This document shows, piece after piece, positions 34,631 to 46,651 of a DNA stretch of 64,000 nt. Origin of the DNA: Paragonimus skrjabini miyazakii (taxonomy: Eukaryota > Platyhelminthes > Trematoda > Plagiorchiida > Troglotrematidae); the NCBI GenBank assembly GCA_014338405.1, contig JTDE01000239.1, forward strand, positions 78,126 to 142,125, in the 5' to 3' direction. The notes under the pieces are model-generated. The model was not told the DNA's origin and searched no databases. It worked only from the letters and a program-made list of their open reading frames with translations. Numbering within the stretch: position 1 is the first letter of the stretch; the number at the start of each line of letters is the position of its first letter. A program made the position numbers and the translations under genes.

Positions 34631-35190
34631 GTAAGTACCAATTGTTTAGGAACCACTTAAGCCAAATAAGTCCCCGGCGGTAGAATCAAATTTCGGAAAC
34701 GACTTGCAAATGTTACGCAGTGGTTTGAATCTGGTTGGAATATTGAGGTCTTTTATCATACACTTGATAAATCTTGCCGTTATTTTCATTGTGGTCATCA
34801 TCAACATCCCCACTATCATCAACGGCAATACAATTTGTTTGAAACTGAAAAACGTTTCCACATCACGGAGCTAAGTTTGCCCCTAACTTCGGACCATCTA
34901 TTCTCCAGCCATATATTACTTGAACACTTCATTTGTTTCATATATTGGAAAGGCTTTCAATATTCGTATTGTGGACCGGAGAATTTGAAGAAACACTTAT
35001 CCCACCAGTTTTTATTAACATCATGCGAAATTCCTCAGCATTTGGTTTTGCTTGATTTCGCTTAAAACTTTCACGCAAATTGTCCATGACATACAAATTT
35101 CAGACAAACTAGGATTTTATCAGTAAATTATCTCCCAATCTGGTAGAACACGGTTCCTCTGTTAATTTTAGCTCACAGGAACAGGTACGT
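34631..35190. other. WDR35 intron, first part
   Basis: 34790-34850 (catcatcaacatcc...atcatcaacggcaatac) resembles a worn RTE 3' tail on the minus strand. Nothing else is seen before the RTE copy at 35195. Confidence 0.4.
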
Positions 35191-35194
35191 TTCT

Positions 35195-36622
35195 TGCAAA
35201 AACTATAGGGGAATTATTTTAACCCCAGTCATTTCTAGGGTTTTGGTATCTATTATACTTCGTCGACTCACTGCAGTTCGGGAGGTGAATATTGAAGAGG
35301 AACAAGAAGGGTTTTACCCTGGGCGGGGTTGTATAGATCACTTTTTTACTGCTCATCAAATTCTGGAGCAGCGTCATGTATACCGCCGGCCAACAATTGC
35401 CATATATCTTGATTATAAAGGTGCGTTCGACTCAGTGGTTCGATCTGCAGTTTGAGAGTCGCNNNNNNNNNNNNNNNNNNNNNNNNNNNNNNNNNNNNNN
35501 NNNNNNNNNNNNNNNNNNNNNNNNNNNNNNNNNNNNNNNNNNNNNNNNNNNNNNNNNNNNNNNNNNNNNNNNNNNNNNNNNNNNNNNNNNNNNNNNNNNN
35601 NNNNNNNNNNNTGCGGTTTGACAGCTTTCAAGGACCGCAAACCACGCTAAGTGCAACTTCACGTTCTGCTACGTATTTCGGAATGCGCTATAAAACCTCG
35701 AAGAGCAAAGTGCTTCTGCAAGATTGTTGTGATTACATGGATTGAATGTTAGATAATGAAGTCATGAAGGTTGTTGACCGGTTTGTATATCCGGGAAGCT
35801 GCATCACCGGCGGTGGCGGAGGTGTAGGGAATGAAATGGAGGCGCGTATTTCCATGGCTAGAGCGGTGTTTACTAATCTGAGGAACTTATGACGACAGAA
35901 GGGTATCTCTCTGAAACTTAAGGGTCGTGTATATCAGACAACAGTGAGGGCTGTATTGTTTTATGGCCGTATAACCTGGCCGCTCAGGGTAGAGGACGTG
36001 AATCGTCTTCACGTATTCGACCACCGATGTCTGCGTTCAATCGCTCGTATCGGGTGGCACCAACGAGTGAGCAACGAGGAGGTTAGGGAGCGGGTGTTCG
36101 GCACTGATTGTCGAACGAGTTCTTTTGTTCAGTCCTTACACTTGCACAGACTTAGGTGGTTAGGCCATGTACTAAGGATGCCAGCACTGTCTGCCGACGT
36201 TGCGGTCGATTGGCGCAAGGTGCGAGATGGACAGATGATGACCTGACGTGGACAAATAAAATCGTTCATGAAGCGGTTGGCTAATGTAGATCGGGTTCGT
36301 CTTCCGGACTGGAGCCCTCGCGACTTACAGAGTCAGTGGCTTGAGGCGTTAGATGAGAAGGACGGTTAACCGAGCTCAGTGGTGTGAATGTTGTCGTTGT
36401 TTGTCCGAGTTGTCTGTGAAGTGAGTGCACTTAATTAGGCCGTGAGGAGGCTTTCTTGTTGATGTCGCCTTACTTTCACTTACAGCTCGGTTGTTTGTTT
36501 CCAATATCTCTTCCTATGCCGGGTGTGCTTTTTTTCTTCGTAGTTGTGTGACAGTTATTTCTCAGTTTGAACCACTGATTTATTGCTGTTTGTGATTATG
36601 ATTATGATGATGACGATGAGTG
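35195..36622 (+). mobile_element. RTE-like non-LTR retrotransposon (copy 4, includes RT)
   Basis: The longest copy. 35195-35457 encodes the start of the RT palm: KNYRGIILTPVISRVL, GFYPGRGCIDHFFTAHQILE, RRPTIAIYLDYKGAFDSV (RT motif A, D-x-K-x-A-F-D), then a TGA where Trp is expected. A 149-N gap covers the YADD region. After it come SKSKVLLQD, then (frame changes) FVYPGSCIT, MEARISMARAVFTNL, VRAVLFYGRITWPLRVEDVN, LHVFDHRCLRSIARIGW, LRWLGHVLRMP and DWRKVRDGQMMT-stop. The 3' UTR ends in ATG-type repeats at 36595-36622. Multiple stops and shifts show that it is dead. Confidence 0.85.
35463..35611. other. Assembly gap (149 N) inside the RTE reverse transcriptase
   Basis: The gap hides the YADD catalytic motif. 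The distance between flanking motifs is shorter than a full RT palm would need, so the true gap may be longer or the copy may carry a deletion. Confidence 1.
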
Positions 36623-36977
36623 TAAAATTGCTATATTTAAATATTCCGGTTTCCAACGTATTCCATTGTCGATGCTCTATATGATCCAAATCAAGCAAAA
36701 TTCGATGAAAGCGACATTGTTAACCATCACTGTCGTGATACGTATGAATCCCCAGTAATCTTTTTATGTTTAAGTGTATTGCAGTCTTGATTTCGTAGAT
36801 CCGCTGAATCTCCTTCAATTCTCTTGTGTCATTAGTTCGTGAAAACCTTTAGGGCAGCATGTGCTTTTTCTATGGCTATAGATCATAAACCTTTGAATAC
36901 ATGTAATCTCATTTTGCTGCGTTTGAGCTAGGGATAGTCCGTTAGTGTCCGCTTTCGTTCACCCGTCTCAGGATTGC

Positions 36978-37375
36978 AGATTAAGGCATCAGTCGCCGCA
37001 ACAGTTCCTGCTCAGGCTTGGACAGTCTGACAGTATCAATACTAGGTGTTAGCTTGTAACTCAAGAGGATGCAAACAAACGTGGCGAACATTTCAAAAAA
37101 TTCATCATTGCGCCTTCTCTGTTTATAGGCTGTCAGTAGTTGTATAAAATCAAGCTGTGCTGTATGAATAGATACATAAGTAGCAAACGCAATGGCCACA
37201 AAAATGGCTTGGTTAACCTTTTGCTATTCAACACTTGAACACAAAGAAAATGTATGCCCTTAGAACGGCGGTGACTGTCATGTACATGATTTGCCGAGCG
37301 GAGCAACAACTTAAACATAGCTTCTGCATACTTGTGAAATTTCTTTAAACACATGCTATGCTCAGTCAAGCACAA
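36978..37375 (-). pseudogene. Unrecognised coding-like segment, two overlapping frames
   Basis: On the minus strand, 37375-37133 reads HSMCLKKFHKYAEAMFKLLL and SHRRSKGIHFLCVQVLNSKR. After a frame change near 37210, 37199-36981 reads QLDFIQLLTAYKQRRRNDEF, FVCILLSYKL and LSKPEQELLRRLMP-stop. Composition is helical and charged like a real protein. The second part faintly recalls small helical bundle domains, but I cannot name a family. I found no pair of splice sites that joins the two frames without a stop. It lies just before exon E in the same WDR35 intron, antisense. It could be a retrocopy or transposon remnant. Confidence 0.25.
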
Positions 37376-37517
37376 TGCATGATCTTCTTGCTATTTCGTT
37401 TGCTCATCTGTTGTTTTCCCCTTACATATATATGGTTTACTTGCTATGATTGACTGCTAACTTTTTCGATCAGAAACAAAAATATGATATTCACCTTCTT
37501 CTATTAAACCTTTATAG

Positions 37518-37647
37518 CTATTTGCGCCATTGCTGCCCGTGCCTTCGGAACTTGTTCAAAAGCATTTATCAAACTGGAGAGCTTAACCGACCTGACCCGG
37601 GAAGAGCAAATGGGTTACCAGCAGTTGGCATTAAATGTGTTCACTTT
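37518..37647 (+). CDS. WDR35: WDR35/IFT121 exon E
   Basis: 130 bases. The first two bases complete the Ala codon begun by exon D; the last two bases start a Leu codon finished in exon F. Acceptor cctttatag, donor gtaagt. The peptide AICAIAARAFGTCSKAFIKL is the strongest WDR35 signature in the window, and TREEQMGYQQLALNVFT follows as the next helix. Both belong to the last helical repeats before the C-terminal zinc ribbon. The 8.9-kb intron that follows holds a SINE-T pair, an RTE copy and PLE-B relics. Confidence 0.95.
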
Positions 37648-38192
37648 GTAAGTTATCCTGACTCTTTAAAAGGTTGTTGCTGATAATTGACAGTTTCAAA
37701 TCAAGTTCGTATACGTGAAAGAAAAGTTTTCATTTATTTTTGCAAGTAGTCAGTAGAGATCATATTAGCATTGTAATTCTGAGGCAACTGTAAGAAAGAA
37801 TGTAACTATGTGCATTCCACCAACAAAGTTATCTCCAAATTTTTATCCGCTCTCCAAAAATAACTAAGTGATAAATATGGTTTGGGAACATTCATCGTCA
37901 GGATGGTGATCTTCTCACGGTTATATTTAAACTGGAAATAAATTCCGTCACATCTGGTTTTCAAAAGTACTTAGTAGGAAGGCAGTCACTAGTGGATTAT
38001 CCGGTCAACTTATCTATATCGGTTCAGTTTAAGCGGTATGAGAGTTAATCAGTACAAAAGTTGGACCAATAGAGTTTAAAGGCTTTAATGAACTGTTCAT
38101 GATTACACATAAACTCCTTATGGATAACTCCAATCGGGTCCCAGGAGATTAACCGTTTTGGAGACAGTGAACCTAATTAGCAAGTTGGCTGA
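37648..38192. other. WDR35 intron, no recognised feature
   Basis: Nothing seen. Confidence 0.5.
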
Positions 38193-38561
38193 TTATTCCT
38201 GGAAAGCCAGTCGCTGGTGGTCGTTGATAGAGAAGATCGGTGAAATGATCAAGGAAAAGACCATCGAAAACATGTTATCGCAGGACAGTTGAGATATCCT
38301 TTCCCGCGTTTTTAGGCATGCTTCGCGTTTCCGGCTTAGCGGATTCTTGCTATCAACAACGTTGAACCACAGTTGTAGTGGTAAACTCTGGAAATGGTTG
38401 TCATACTTCTGCAACTGTTGAAAATTCAACTTTCCACACCCTTTCAAGTTATGGATATAGTCATTCAAACGCTGCAAACTACCATAAATCCACCTATTCT
38501 TAAGCGAACAGTTCTGTTGTGATTGAGATAACTGACGTACACTTTTGCAACAGTAGTGCAT
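38193..38561 (-). other. Open frame of unknown nature (122 codons)
   Basis: The minus-strand frame contains NRWIYGSLQRLNDYIHNLKG and FQSLPLQLWFNVVDSKNP. It starts with an ATG and is longer than most chance frames here, but has no recognised domain, no repeat partner in the window and no obvious splice pattern. It lies antisense in the WDR35 intron after exon E and may be a chance frame or an old transposon piece. Confidence 0.2.
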
Positions 38562-38940
38562 CTCGTATAAGCCAAGTCAGTCATAGTAAATCACGGTGGA
38601 TTCCGGTTGACCCGTCACTCGAGGAGACGGTCAACTATTGACGAATTACATGGAGCGGTAAAGTATAAGGAGCCATGTTTGTAGTCAAAAATTCAGTAGA
38701 GGGTTGTTTTAACCACTTATCTTTGACTCAGTGATGTCCGTGTAAATGTCACTGCAGATGTCAAGAAGATGTACAGAATCTCGGTCTGTCTCAATAACTT
38801 GTTTTCCGGCTTTCAGGATGGAGAATGAGTAGTAACAACTGAAACTTACATAATAAACAGGTATAACGCAAACTTGTTGTTAGTTGCAATTAGTAGTAAG
38901 TAGTTCGGGAGATGTAGTAAGTTAGAGAGGAACCAACTGC

Positions 38941-39290
38941 GAAACATCTGGGCTTAGGCTGAACTCAAACCAGAGACGGAAACAACGTGCCAGAACGAGA
39001 CAGGTACACTACTAGCTGAGGTAGGGAGCCATTTTGGGAACTCGGAAATTCCGTATCTGGATTCAGCTACCCACTCACCTTACTAAATGACCGGCATACT
39101 GACCGTCCAAGCAGCATTTCTCAATCAGTTCACGTTGAAATCCATCAATGCCAGTGAGGAACATTGGAAATGTATTACTAATAAATACTTTGACAGACTT
39201 AGTAATTCAAAAGAGCTGCTATTGCGAAAAGTCTGTTTTAATTTGCTGGTTCGAATCCAGCAGAAGTTCAGGTTTTTCACATCTGGGTCA
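38941..39290. repeat. SINE-T copies in inverted arrangement
   Basis: 38941-39170 (-) is a worn full-length member. It aligns with 55943-56205 from the tRNA head (CTGAACTCAAACCAGAGACG on plus) through AACTCGGAAATTCCG and CTACCCACTCACC to TCAGTTCACGTTGAAATCC. 39240-39290 (+) carries a perfect B box GGTTCGAATCC (39248-39258) and the tail CACATCTGGGTCAC, as in the right arm at 17420-17466. Together they repeat the inverted layout seen at 17287-17466. Confidence 0.6.
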
Positions 39291-42264
39291 CTTCCGATTG
39301 TTTCACTATATTTGTCTAACTTCGATAAATGTCATGATTCCTGTCAGTAATATTGATAATCATCCAACTTCGTCAGCAGACAGGTACTTCACTTGTGTAG
39401 ACCACAGTATATTGTTTACTACGGAAAATTTAGTTGTCAGTGAAACTCATCGCTTTACATTACTTGGCTCCCAGCTTTCAAACGTTCGTGTATTCATGAG
39501 AATTGGGAACACTGTTCCCTTAAGGTATTTCCTTGGGATAGGAGCGTCAGCTTCGGTGAGGGAAAGTCGGCTGCTCCAACTGAGAGTTGTTATCTTTGAT
39601 GATGATCAAAAATACTTGTTTCATATCAAACTGAATATTTTAATGCTTCATATATTGGTGCAGAGGATCTGAAACCAAATAACTAACCGATGGCAATTTT
39701 TCTTCAAAGAAATACTGAGTCACGGGTGGACCTTTCATATATGTGATTAGATTCTAATTCGTTAACAGTTCTTAGGTTTGCCCTGTCTTATCATCCAATC
39801 TGTGCTTGTGAGTAGAGATTAAGTTTGGGATGTGGATTCATCTTCTCATACGTTTAAACAGGTTCAAGTCTTTGAAACACACTAATTCATGGAAATGAGG
39901 CTTGTGTCAACGCTCAACATAGCCCATTCCAGTGATAACTGTCAAAACTGATCCGTTGGTTGAACTTATCAAACACACCAACGTTTACACTTTCGGAGCA
40001 TTCTATTACGTTAGCAGTCGCGTCGCGCGACGAGAAGGCACTCCAGAAAATTACTGCAGAGGGTGGGAAGATAATATAGTCCGGTCTGTCATGTTTACAA
40101 ATTAGGTTTATACATTGGGTCCTTTGAGCCACTTGACTAGACAAGCTGAAATTTACCAAGCGGGCTTGTCGGGCACGCTCGTCAGCCAGTAACGATCGAC
40201 TGATATGAAAACAGAAAGTATAAATCGGTCTTGATGTTAAGTGGTATCCACAGTTGAACCCATTACAAGGAAATTGTGACAGTTTTTGTTTTGATAAACC
40301 TGAGGAGGTGTGAACTCTGAACATTCATCAGGACCGTAAACCGTGATGCAGTACTAGCAATGGTCGACAATTTCCTTGAGATGGATGAAACGGCGTTTCT
40401 TTTTAGGTGAGCGTTGCTCACTACTTGGTAGGGAAACGCATCGTGTGATTGATGGAATGTTTGGAATTTCGTTTACAACAGAAAAAAGAGATAAACTAGA
40501 AGTTTTTAAGAGTTGATCGAGTACTGATGCATTATAAGTGCGTATTACATCATTCTAATTACAGTTCAAAAAGTGTTCATCAAAATGTTACCTTTGAGAA
40601 TTTGATACAAACAAATGTTTCAGAACTCTCTACTTTCGCACTTTTCGAAGAGAGAAGTTTGCTCCTTTTGTGAGCATAGGATTTGGGGATGTTGTGTGCA
40701 TGAAGAGCTCCCTGCAACACTATTTGCATATGATTATTCCTCGGACCATATTCTTGAAGCCGTATAAAACAACGTATGAACTAACGAGCTTTTACGTTTG
40801 CGGCTGAAACAAAATTCATTAAATTTGTGCATTGCGCTCTCCATGTTGGCTTACGGTGTACGGAACGTTCAACAGATCTATCTGACCGTCATCTAATCAA
40901 AATTTCCAAGAACGGTAGTTTGTTATCTTGTTCTTACTTACGCGTTACTGAGACTTGGACTGACAGAGTTGGAAGTTTGAGTTGGTTTTTCTAAGTTAAC
41001 GACTATCAAAAGTGTGCGAATTAAATTTGTACAGCGATTTATGACTTTCTTTAGTTTATCCAATCACAAGTTACTTATTACAAATGTGTGGTTATTTGTT
41101 ACGTTTTCCTGCATTAAATTCATTTTAGTAGTCATTTGTATTTTAGAGCACTGATGAGCCAGTCGGCAAAATGTCAGTATACGGTATCAAAGAACATACG
41201 ATGTTAGTGTTAAGGATCCCTCGTGCTTGAAAGAATTTTAGATATGATACTTCTACATGGACTCAAACATACTCACTTTTACCGAACCGTTTCACATGGG
41301 TTCTCTGTAGTGGTCCTATCAGTGGTATGATAAATGTACAGACGACACAACAGTTGTGATCACACAATTCATCCCTAACTGTTGACCTGTAATCACATGA
41401 TGGCGTGCCGACGAGATATAGATTTACTGGCAGTTTCACCCGTTAACTTTAGAAAGTGCTATCCACCCAATTGGAGTTAATGTCACCACCAGCACTGTTC
41501 GGTTGGCATCATCCGTTTCCCACCACAAATGGCTTGCGATGAACCGTTTGTGATTTTATCTGCAAACCGTGTATTTGGTATAGACGCAAAAAAGTGAAAC
41601 TGGGAGACATGTGCAATGGCCTTTGTAGTCCAAGTGATCCGTACTAGTCGACTACATTAGAGGCTAGCGTGATACTGCAACACTCACCTTTGGAACCAAA
41701 ATAATATAATCAACAAAGTTAAGCTCTACGTTGGGAACTTCAGTAAGTAGTGGGATTGAAAAGCGAGAGAACTTTCAATACATCATCAACAGTGCATTTT
41801 AAAATGGACAATTAACACAAAACTTACGTAAGTTATACCGAGAAATCCCACAACCTCGGGCTGTAAATTGCTAACACCTCCGATAAAAGGTAAAGCAGTA
41901 CATCACCTTAGAGAAGGTATTTGAGAGGAAATTGACTGGCTTACAGTCATTGATCGTAGGCTGAGTCGAACGACAAACAAATAACGGAATTCATTTAACT
42001 ATGTCTAACGTACCCACCTCGTGGTTTGGTAGTGACAAGAGCATTTGCGATCACATTCACCACAACGCCTTATGGTCACGTTACCACAAACTACGGCGCT
42101 GACAGACTTTTGTCTACCGAGCGAATGACTTCTCGGTCACAGGGCTGTCTCTTATTGGACATTTAAGGGCACATCCCGTTTGCAGTCTTTCAGGAGTTCC
42201 CGTTCAAGGTTGCTCGCTAGCGTAATCTGAGATCTATATTACAACGTGAAAGAATAACATGAAA
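39291..42264. other. WDR35 intron, no recognised feature
   Basis: A 174-codon frame (39148-39672) begins inside the SINE-T copy and so is likely chance. A 136-codon frame 39914-40324 (-) and an opposite-strand stretch near 39950-40100 are open but unrecognised. 41149-41180 has a hammerhead-like core that does not fold. Confidence 0.4.
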
Positions 42265-43313
42265 CGGATACTTCGAAATACGCATTGCAGCCTCGAAACG
42301 CAAAGTGATTCTGCAAGATTGATGTGATTACTTAGGTTTAATGTTAGATAATGAAGTCATGAAGGTTGTTGATCAGTTTGTATATCTGAGAAGCTGCATC
42401 AGCGTTGGCGGCGGATGTGTACGGAATGAAATGGAGGCGCGTATTTCTATGGCTAGAGCGGTGTTTACTAATTTGAGACACCTATAGCGGCAGATAGGTA
42501 TCTCTCTGAAACTTAAGGGCCGTGTATATCAGACAACAGTGAGGACTGTATTACTTTACAGCAGCGAATCATGGCCGATCAGAGAAGAGGACGTGAACCG
42601 CCTCCAGGTATTCGACCACCGATGTCTGCGTTCAATCGTTCGTATCGGATGGCCCCAACTAGTGAGCAACGAGGAGGTTAGGAAGCGGGTGTTTGGCACT
42701 GATTGTCAAACGAGTTCTTTTGTTCAGTCCTCACACTTGCACAGACTTAGATGGTTAGGCCATGTACTAAGGATGCCAGCTAGTCGTCTGCCACACCAAG
42801 TACTGTTTGCTGATGCTGCGGTCGATTGGCGTAAGGTGCGAGGTGGACAGATGATGACCTGGCGTAGACAAATGAAATCGCTCACGAGGGATTGGGCACT
42901 GTAGATCGGGTTCGTCTCCCGGGTTGAAGCCCTCGCGACTCAGAGAGTCAGTGGCTTGAAACTTTAGGTGAGATGGCGGTTAACCGGGCTCAGTGGCGTG
43001 AATGTTGTCGTTGTTTGGCCGAGTTGTCTGTGAAGTGAGTGCACTTAATGAGGGGGGACAGTGAAAGCCGTGAGGAAGCTGTCTTATTGATGACGCCTTA
43101 CTTTCACTTACAGCTCGGTTGTTTGTTTTCGAGGTATAGGCGCATTGATGTTTGTTTGAATATAGACGTAGTTATTTTTAGTGATTTCGCCCCCTCTCCT
43201 TTTCCCCCCAATATCTCTTCCTATGCCGGGTGTGCTTTTTTTCTTCATGGTTGTGTGGCAGTTTAGTATCAGTGTGAATCAGTGATGTATTGCTGTTTAT
43301 GATGATGATGATC
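42265..43313 (+). mobile_element. RTE-like non-LTR retrotransposon, 3' end (copy 5)
   Basis: It starts in the post-palm region (RKVILQD-like, FVYLRSCISVGGG, MEARISMARAVFTNLRHL-stop). An open frame at 42539-42904 then carries LLYSSESWPIREEDVNRLQV, DHRCLRSIVRIGW, RKRVFGTDCQTSSFVQ, LRWLGHVLRMPASRLPHQVL and DAAVDWRKVRGGQMMTWRR. After a stop, VDRVRLPG and ETLGEMAVNRAQWRECCRCL lead to AELSVK-stop near 43037. The 3' UTR ends in gatgatgatgatga at 43300-43313. Sense orientation in WDR35. Confidence 0.83.
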
Positions 43314-45228
43314 AACTTCTCTATCTTTGTTCTCCTTGATCCTAACTGATGTGGCTTACTGTCAACCAATATTGATTCAATTTTTTGGCACTCAGACATT
43401 ATAGGGATCATACGTGACAGCCGCTAGTTTAATTTGTGCCTCAAACACTCCAGATGAAAGTGACTCAGAAACCACACGTTCCGCTGATTTGCTGTCAAAA
43501 TATCTTCAATATACAGTTCTATGCTTGGCAATATGTTCTGATTTTCATTTCTGGGTTATCAACATTAAGGATATGGAAACATTACAAAACATTACAAAAA
43601 TAATTTTTATCGGTTATTACAATTACTGTGGTGTGTTCCAACCTCCCTCATTCGGTTTGACAATCAATCAACGGAGCTTCCCGTCATCGTTCCATTTTAC
43701 GCAACGCTTACTACAGCTCTCTGGTTCAGTTTTTAACTAAATTCTGTCAATAAACTTTTCTGTCGTTGTAGGAAGGGGTTCTGATGATATTTATGTCCGG
43801 ACGATTAGTAGTCAGCGTTAGGTAAACCAGTTCACCTCTGATCCAAAATAACTAAAGTGAGTAATATTCAGCTTTTTTATACATACCACTCTTACATGTG
43901 ACAAAATCAATCTTACTTTAAAGGAATACTACGACGATTGCACGTATAACATTTGGTCGCTCTGGTCAAGGTTATTCATGAGTGACATAGTCGTTTGTGA
44001 TTACCGTAGACTACTCGAGTGATAAACAATTAGCTAGCTACTTTTCGATAAATAGCATGCGTGTTCTGCTCTATTTACAACTCAGAGGTAGCTAAATTTG
44101 TGCCAACAACTAGTGGAAATCTAGGGATTCCACGCGTTTTCTAATCATAATGTGACAGAATTCGAGTAGTGGTGACGTAATTATCTGCTGCTGGGCACAA
44201 CACAGACAGTTCTTGTTTGTGTGCATTCTTCCTCTTCCTGGCAATCTACGGAGTCCGCTTTTCCATATGATAACTCAACAACTAGATCCCTTCAAGAAGT
44301 TTGACACATAAATCGTAGAACTTTTGCGGATAGTCAGTTCGTACTGTCTGTGTACACACTTACATATTACTAAATTGCGGAGGAAACTTGAACACACAAC
44401 CGTGCATACGCAGGTCACCGGCCTCTGTTGCCACACCATTCTGAACTATATAGGCAACTGAAGCTTCAATTCGAGCTACTTCTGATCATACAAAGACGGG
44501 CTTATAGGTCTTAGTGATAACGCCCCAACAATTTGCAGGATGCATCTTCTTCTTGGTACAGAACAAAATACTGAATGCACCGGTAATTACAAGTCTTTAC
44601 AACCATATCTTTGCCAGTTTAGGACACCTCGATGTCAGTTTGACATGTCCCAGGTAATTGGGTCTAGGCAATCTAATTTGGTTTACTCTCTGTATCTGGC
44701 GGGATCGCGTCCTTTATCAACTAACCAATCCCTACGTTTTTAGGCCTACCGCTGTGTATATTAGCCGTGCGATCCTGTCCCATGTTAAAACCCAACTGAC
44801 CCCCTTAGGACATCTTAAACTGATTTCCAAACATCTTGAACTAGAAAAGATATAAATGTTCAATGAACTTCGTTAATTTTTAGTACGACCTCGATAGAAT
44901 AGCCGTATTTCCGTCCAGTTGTTAGTTCCTATATTTCGTCTCCATTAAAATAATGAACCTTTACAGAGCAAGCAAAGTTTAAGCGATGAGTAGTGATGGA
45001 ACATGCTTGGTGGCTGAATGCTAGATTTCACAACTGAGTAACTTTGGACGTCAATGAAGTTTAATAAAATACATCTTCGGAGTACATTTTATCATTTTAA
45101 TACACGGAAAACTAATTTTATCTTCATCCAAGTAGATTATGCCACTTTAAATTGTGCTAATGTATTCTACTGAACTTAAGAGATGAGGGATTTCACGAAA
45201 ATTCCCACTGAGTCATGGAAGACAACGG
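43314..45228. other. WDR35 intron, no recognised feature
   Basis: Chance frames at 43414-43740 and 44540-44855 have no recognisable content. No repeats that I can name. Confidence 0.45.
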
Positions 45229-45266
45229 TGATGAACAACTGTTTTCGATAATTCTTCATCAGATCA
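45229..45266 (-). ncRNA. Hammerhead-like motif in a PLE-B tail
   Basis: Minus strand: stem I TGAT; core CTGATGA (intact); one extra A; short stem II GA-ATTA-TC; GAA; stem III AACA-GT-TGTT; cleavage C; stem I ATCA. The extra A between core and stem II and the two-pair stem II make it weaker than the other two families. The copy at 50039-50076 has TGAC/GTCA as stem I, a compensatory change that supports the fold. It lies downstream, on the same strand, of the PLE-B coding relic at 45480-45665. Confidence 0.4.
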
Positions 45267-45479
45267 TTATAAACATGTTTTACAACTTTAGTCGACAGCG
45301 AGAAAACTACCATTGGTCCGTATAATAGGATACAAAGTTCCAAACAAAGAGATCTATCCATTCAATTAACGAGTCACTGATGTTTGTGATGAGCGGTTTT
45401 GAGATGCGCTCATAGTAAGCCTACAGAGTCAGGGGTGACGTCAATGATATGACATTTTGTCACGACAACTGCAGGGTTT

Positions 45480-45665
45480 TTATGAATTTCCTTTGAAAAC
45501 AAAGAACTGGATTGCGTAATCGAATAGCAGTCGATTCCTCGGTCTGTCTAACGATAGGGTGAATTGCAAATATCGGGGATATGTCTCAATATTTGCTTCG
45601 GCTTTTGGATCTTTTGTACATCGTAAAAACGACAGATGGTTGAGTCGGTCGGATTTAAGATGACA
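45480..45665 (-). pseudogene. PLE-B endonuclease C-terminus, heavily decayed
   Basis: The minus strand shows NRLLFDYAIQ with flanking bases (ATTGCGTAATCGAATAGC on plus) that align with the PLE-B block RLRNPNMCSQK at 1320-1345 and 49780-49820. The rest is barely alignable. Its tail motif is at 45229-45266. Confidence 0.5.
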
Positions 45666-46588
45666 CATTAATTTCCAGTATGCACCATATTTTAAACTGT
45701 TTATTTGTTTTTACCGTTACATTCATATTAATCTATTGTCAAACAAAACCGTGAGAATTTTTTTGGTTGAAACTTTATGTGGACAAAATAAAATGGTCTA
45801 AAATATCCCTGTTACAATTACTACTTATATCGCAGTAGTGATTTACATATTACAATAAATCAAAATCATCCAATGGACGTGGACATGTATAAATGCTACA
45901 TGAGGTTAGGAAACAAATGTACGTTAGCAGCCTTGAAACTATCTTGACAATACTTTGGCTCGTGCAACGGCAATGAAACAGTTTGTTTTTAAATAAATTC
46001 ATTAACTCAGCAGGACAGATAGAAAGACTTTAGTAAGGCTTACAAGAGTACAAAGTGGTCCATCACCCGCTCTCAAATGAGAGTGCTCTAATGTTCACTC
46101 TGTGTGTAGGATATACTTATGTGATCATGTGACTGTTATGTCCTGCATGACACAACACGTACCGGTGGTGAATATTCTACGTGTATATTTTGGATAATGA
46201 CATTGTTTGAGGGATCGGCCCAAAAATTACACTGATTTATGAATAGTTGGTGAATATTGGCCGTGTATCAAGCATACAATTGTGTCCGCATGTTTCACTT
46301 TGGTATTTTAAGTGCAACAACAACTCAGCTTCCAACACACACCCACACACACACAGATATGAGGCGACAATCGGTCTGAATGTCACTTGTCAGAAATCAA
46401 AATCACGGGGATTAAAAATCCGATTGTTTTCGCATTTGTTCAATTAGCGTGAAAATTTTCAGTAACTGAATGTATTTGGTCTAAATCATGTATTCAGTTC
46501 AACTCACCATATGTTCGTAATTTGGTAATAAATGGTAGTCTACCGTTCCACTGGTAAAAAGCATTGTCTATATAACACGTTCCTACAG
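45666..46588. other. WDR35 intron, no recognised feature
   Basis: Contains a short (CA)n run near 46338-46352. No gene seen. Confidence 0.5.
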
Positions 46589-46651
46589 GTATCCTCCAAC
46601 TAACGAGCACCAAACGCCTGAGGCGAACGAAATGGATTCACTGCTGGAAAG
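46589..46651 (+). CDS. WDR35: WDR35/IFT121 exon F (small)
   Basis: 63 bases between acceptor ttcctacag and donor gttagt. The first base completes a Leu codon from exon E; the last two bases (AG) begin a Ser codon finished by exon G. The peptide YPPTNEHQTPEANEMDSLLE is a polar linker ending in the MDSLLE motif that precedes the zinc ribbon in WDR35. It is too short to be found as an open frame. I placed it by phase, splice sites and the DSLLE motif. Confidence 0.85.

Noticed and set aside
39148..39672. 174-codon frame as a gene
   Set aside because: It begins inside a SINE-T copy, has no domain and no repeat partner with the frame conserved; probably chance.
39914..40324. 136-codon minus-strand frame as a gene
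   Set aside because: No recognised motif, and the opposite strand has a competing open stretch; not enough support.
41149..41190. Hammerhead (CTGATGA with a GCC/GGC stem II)
   Set aside because: The GAAA is AAAA and no stem I can be formed on either side; not linked to any repeat.
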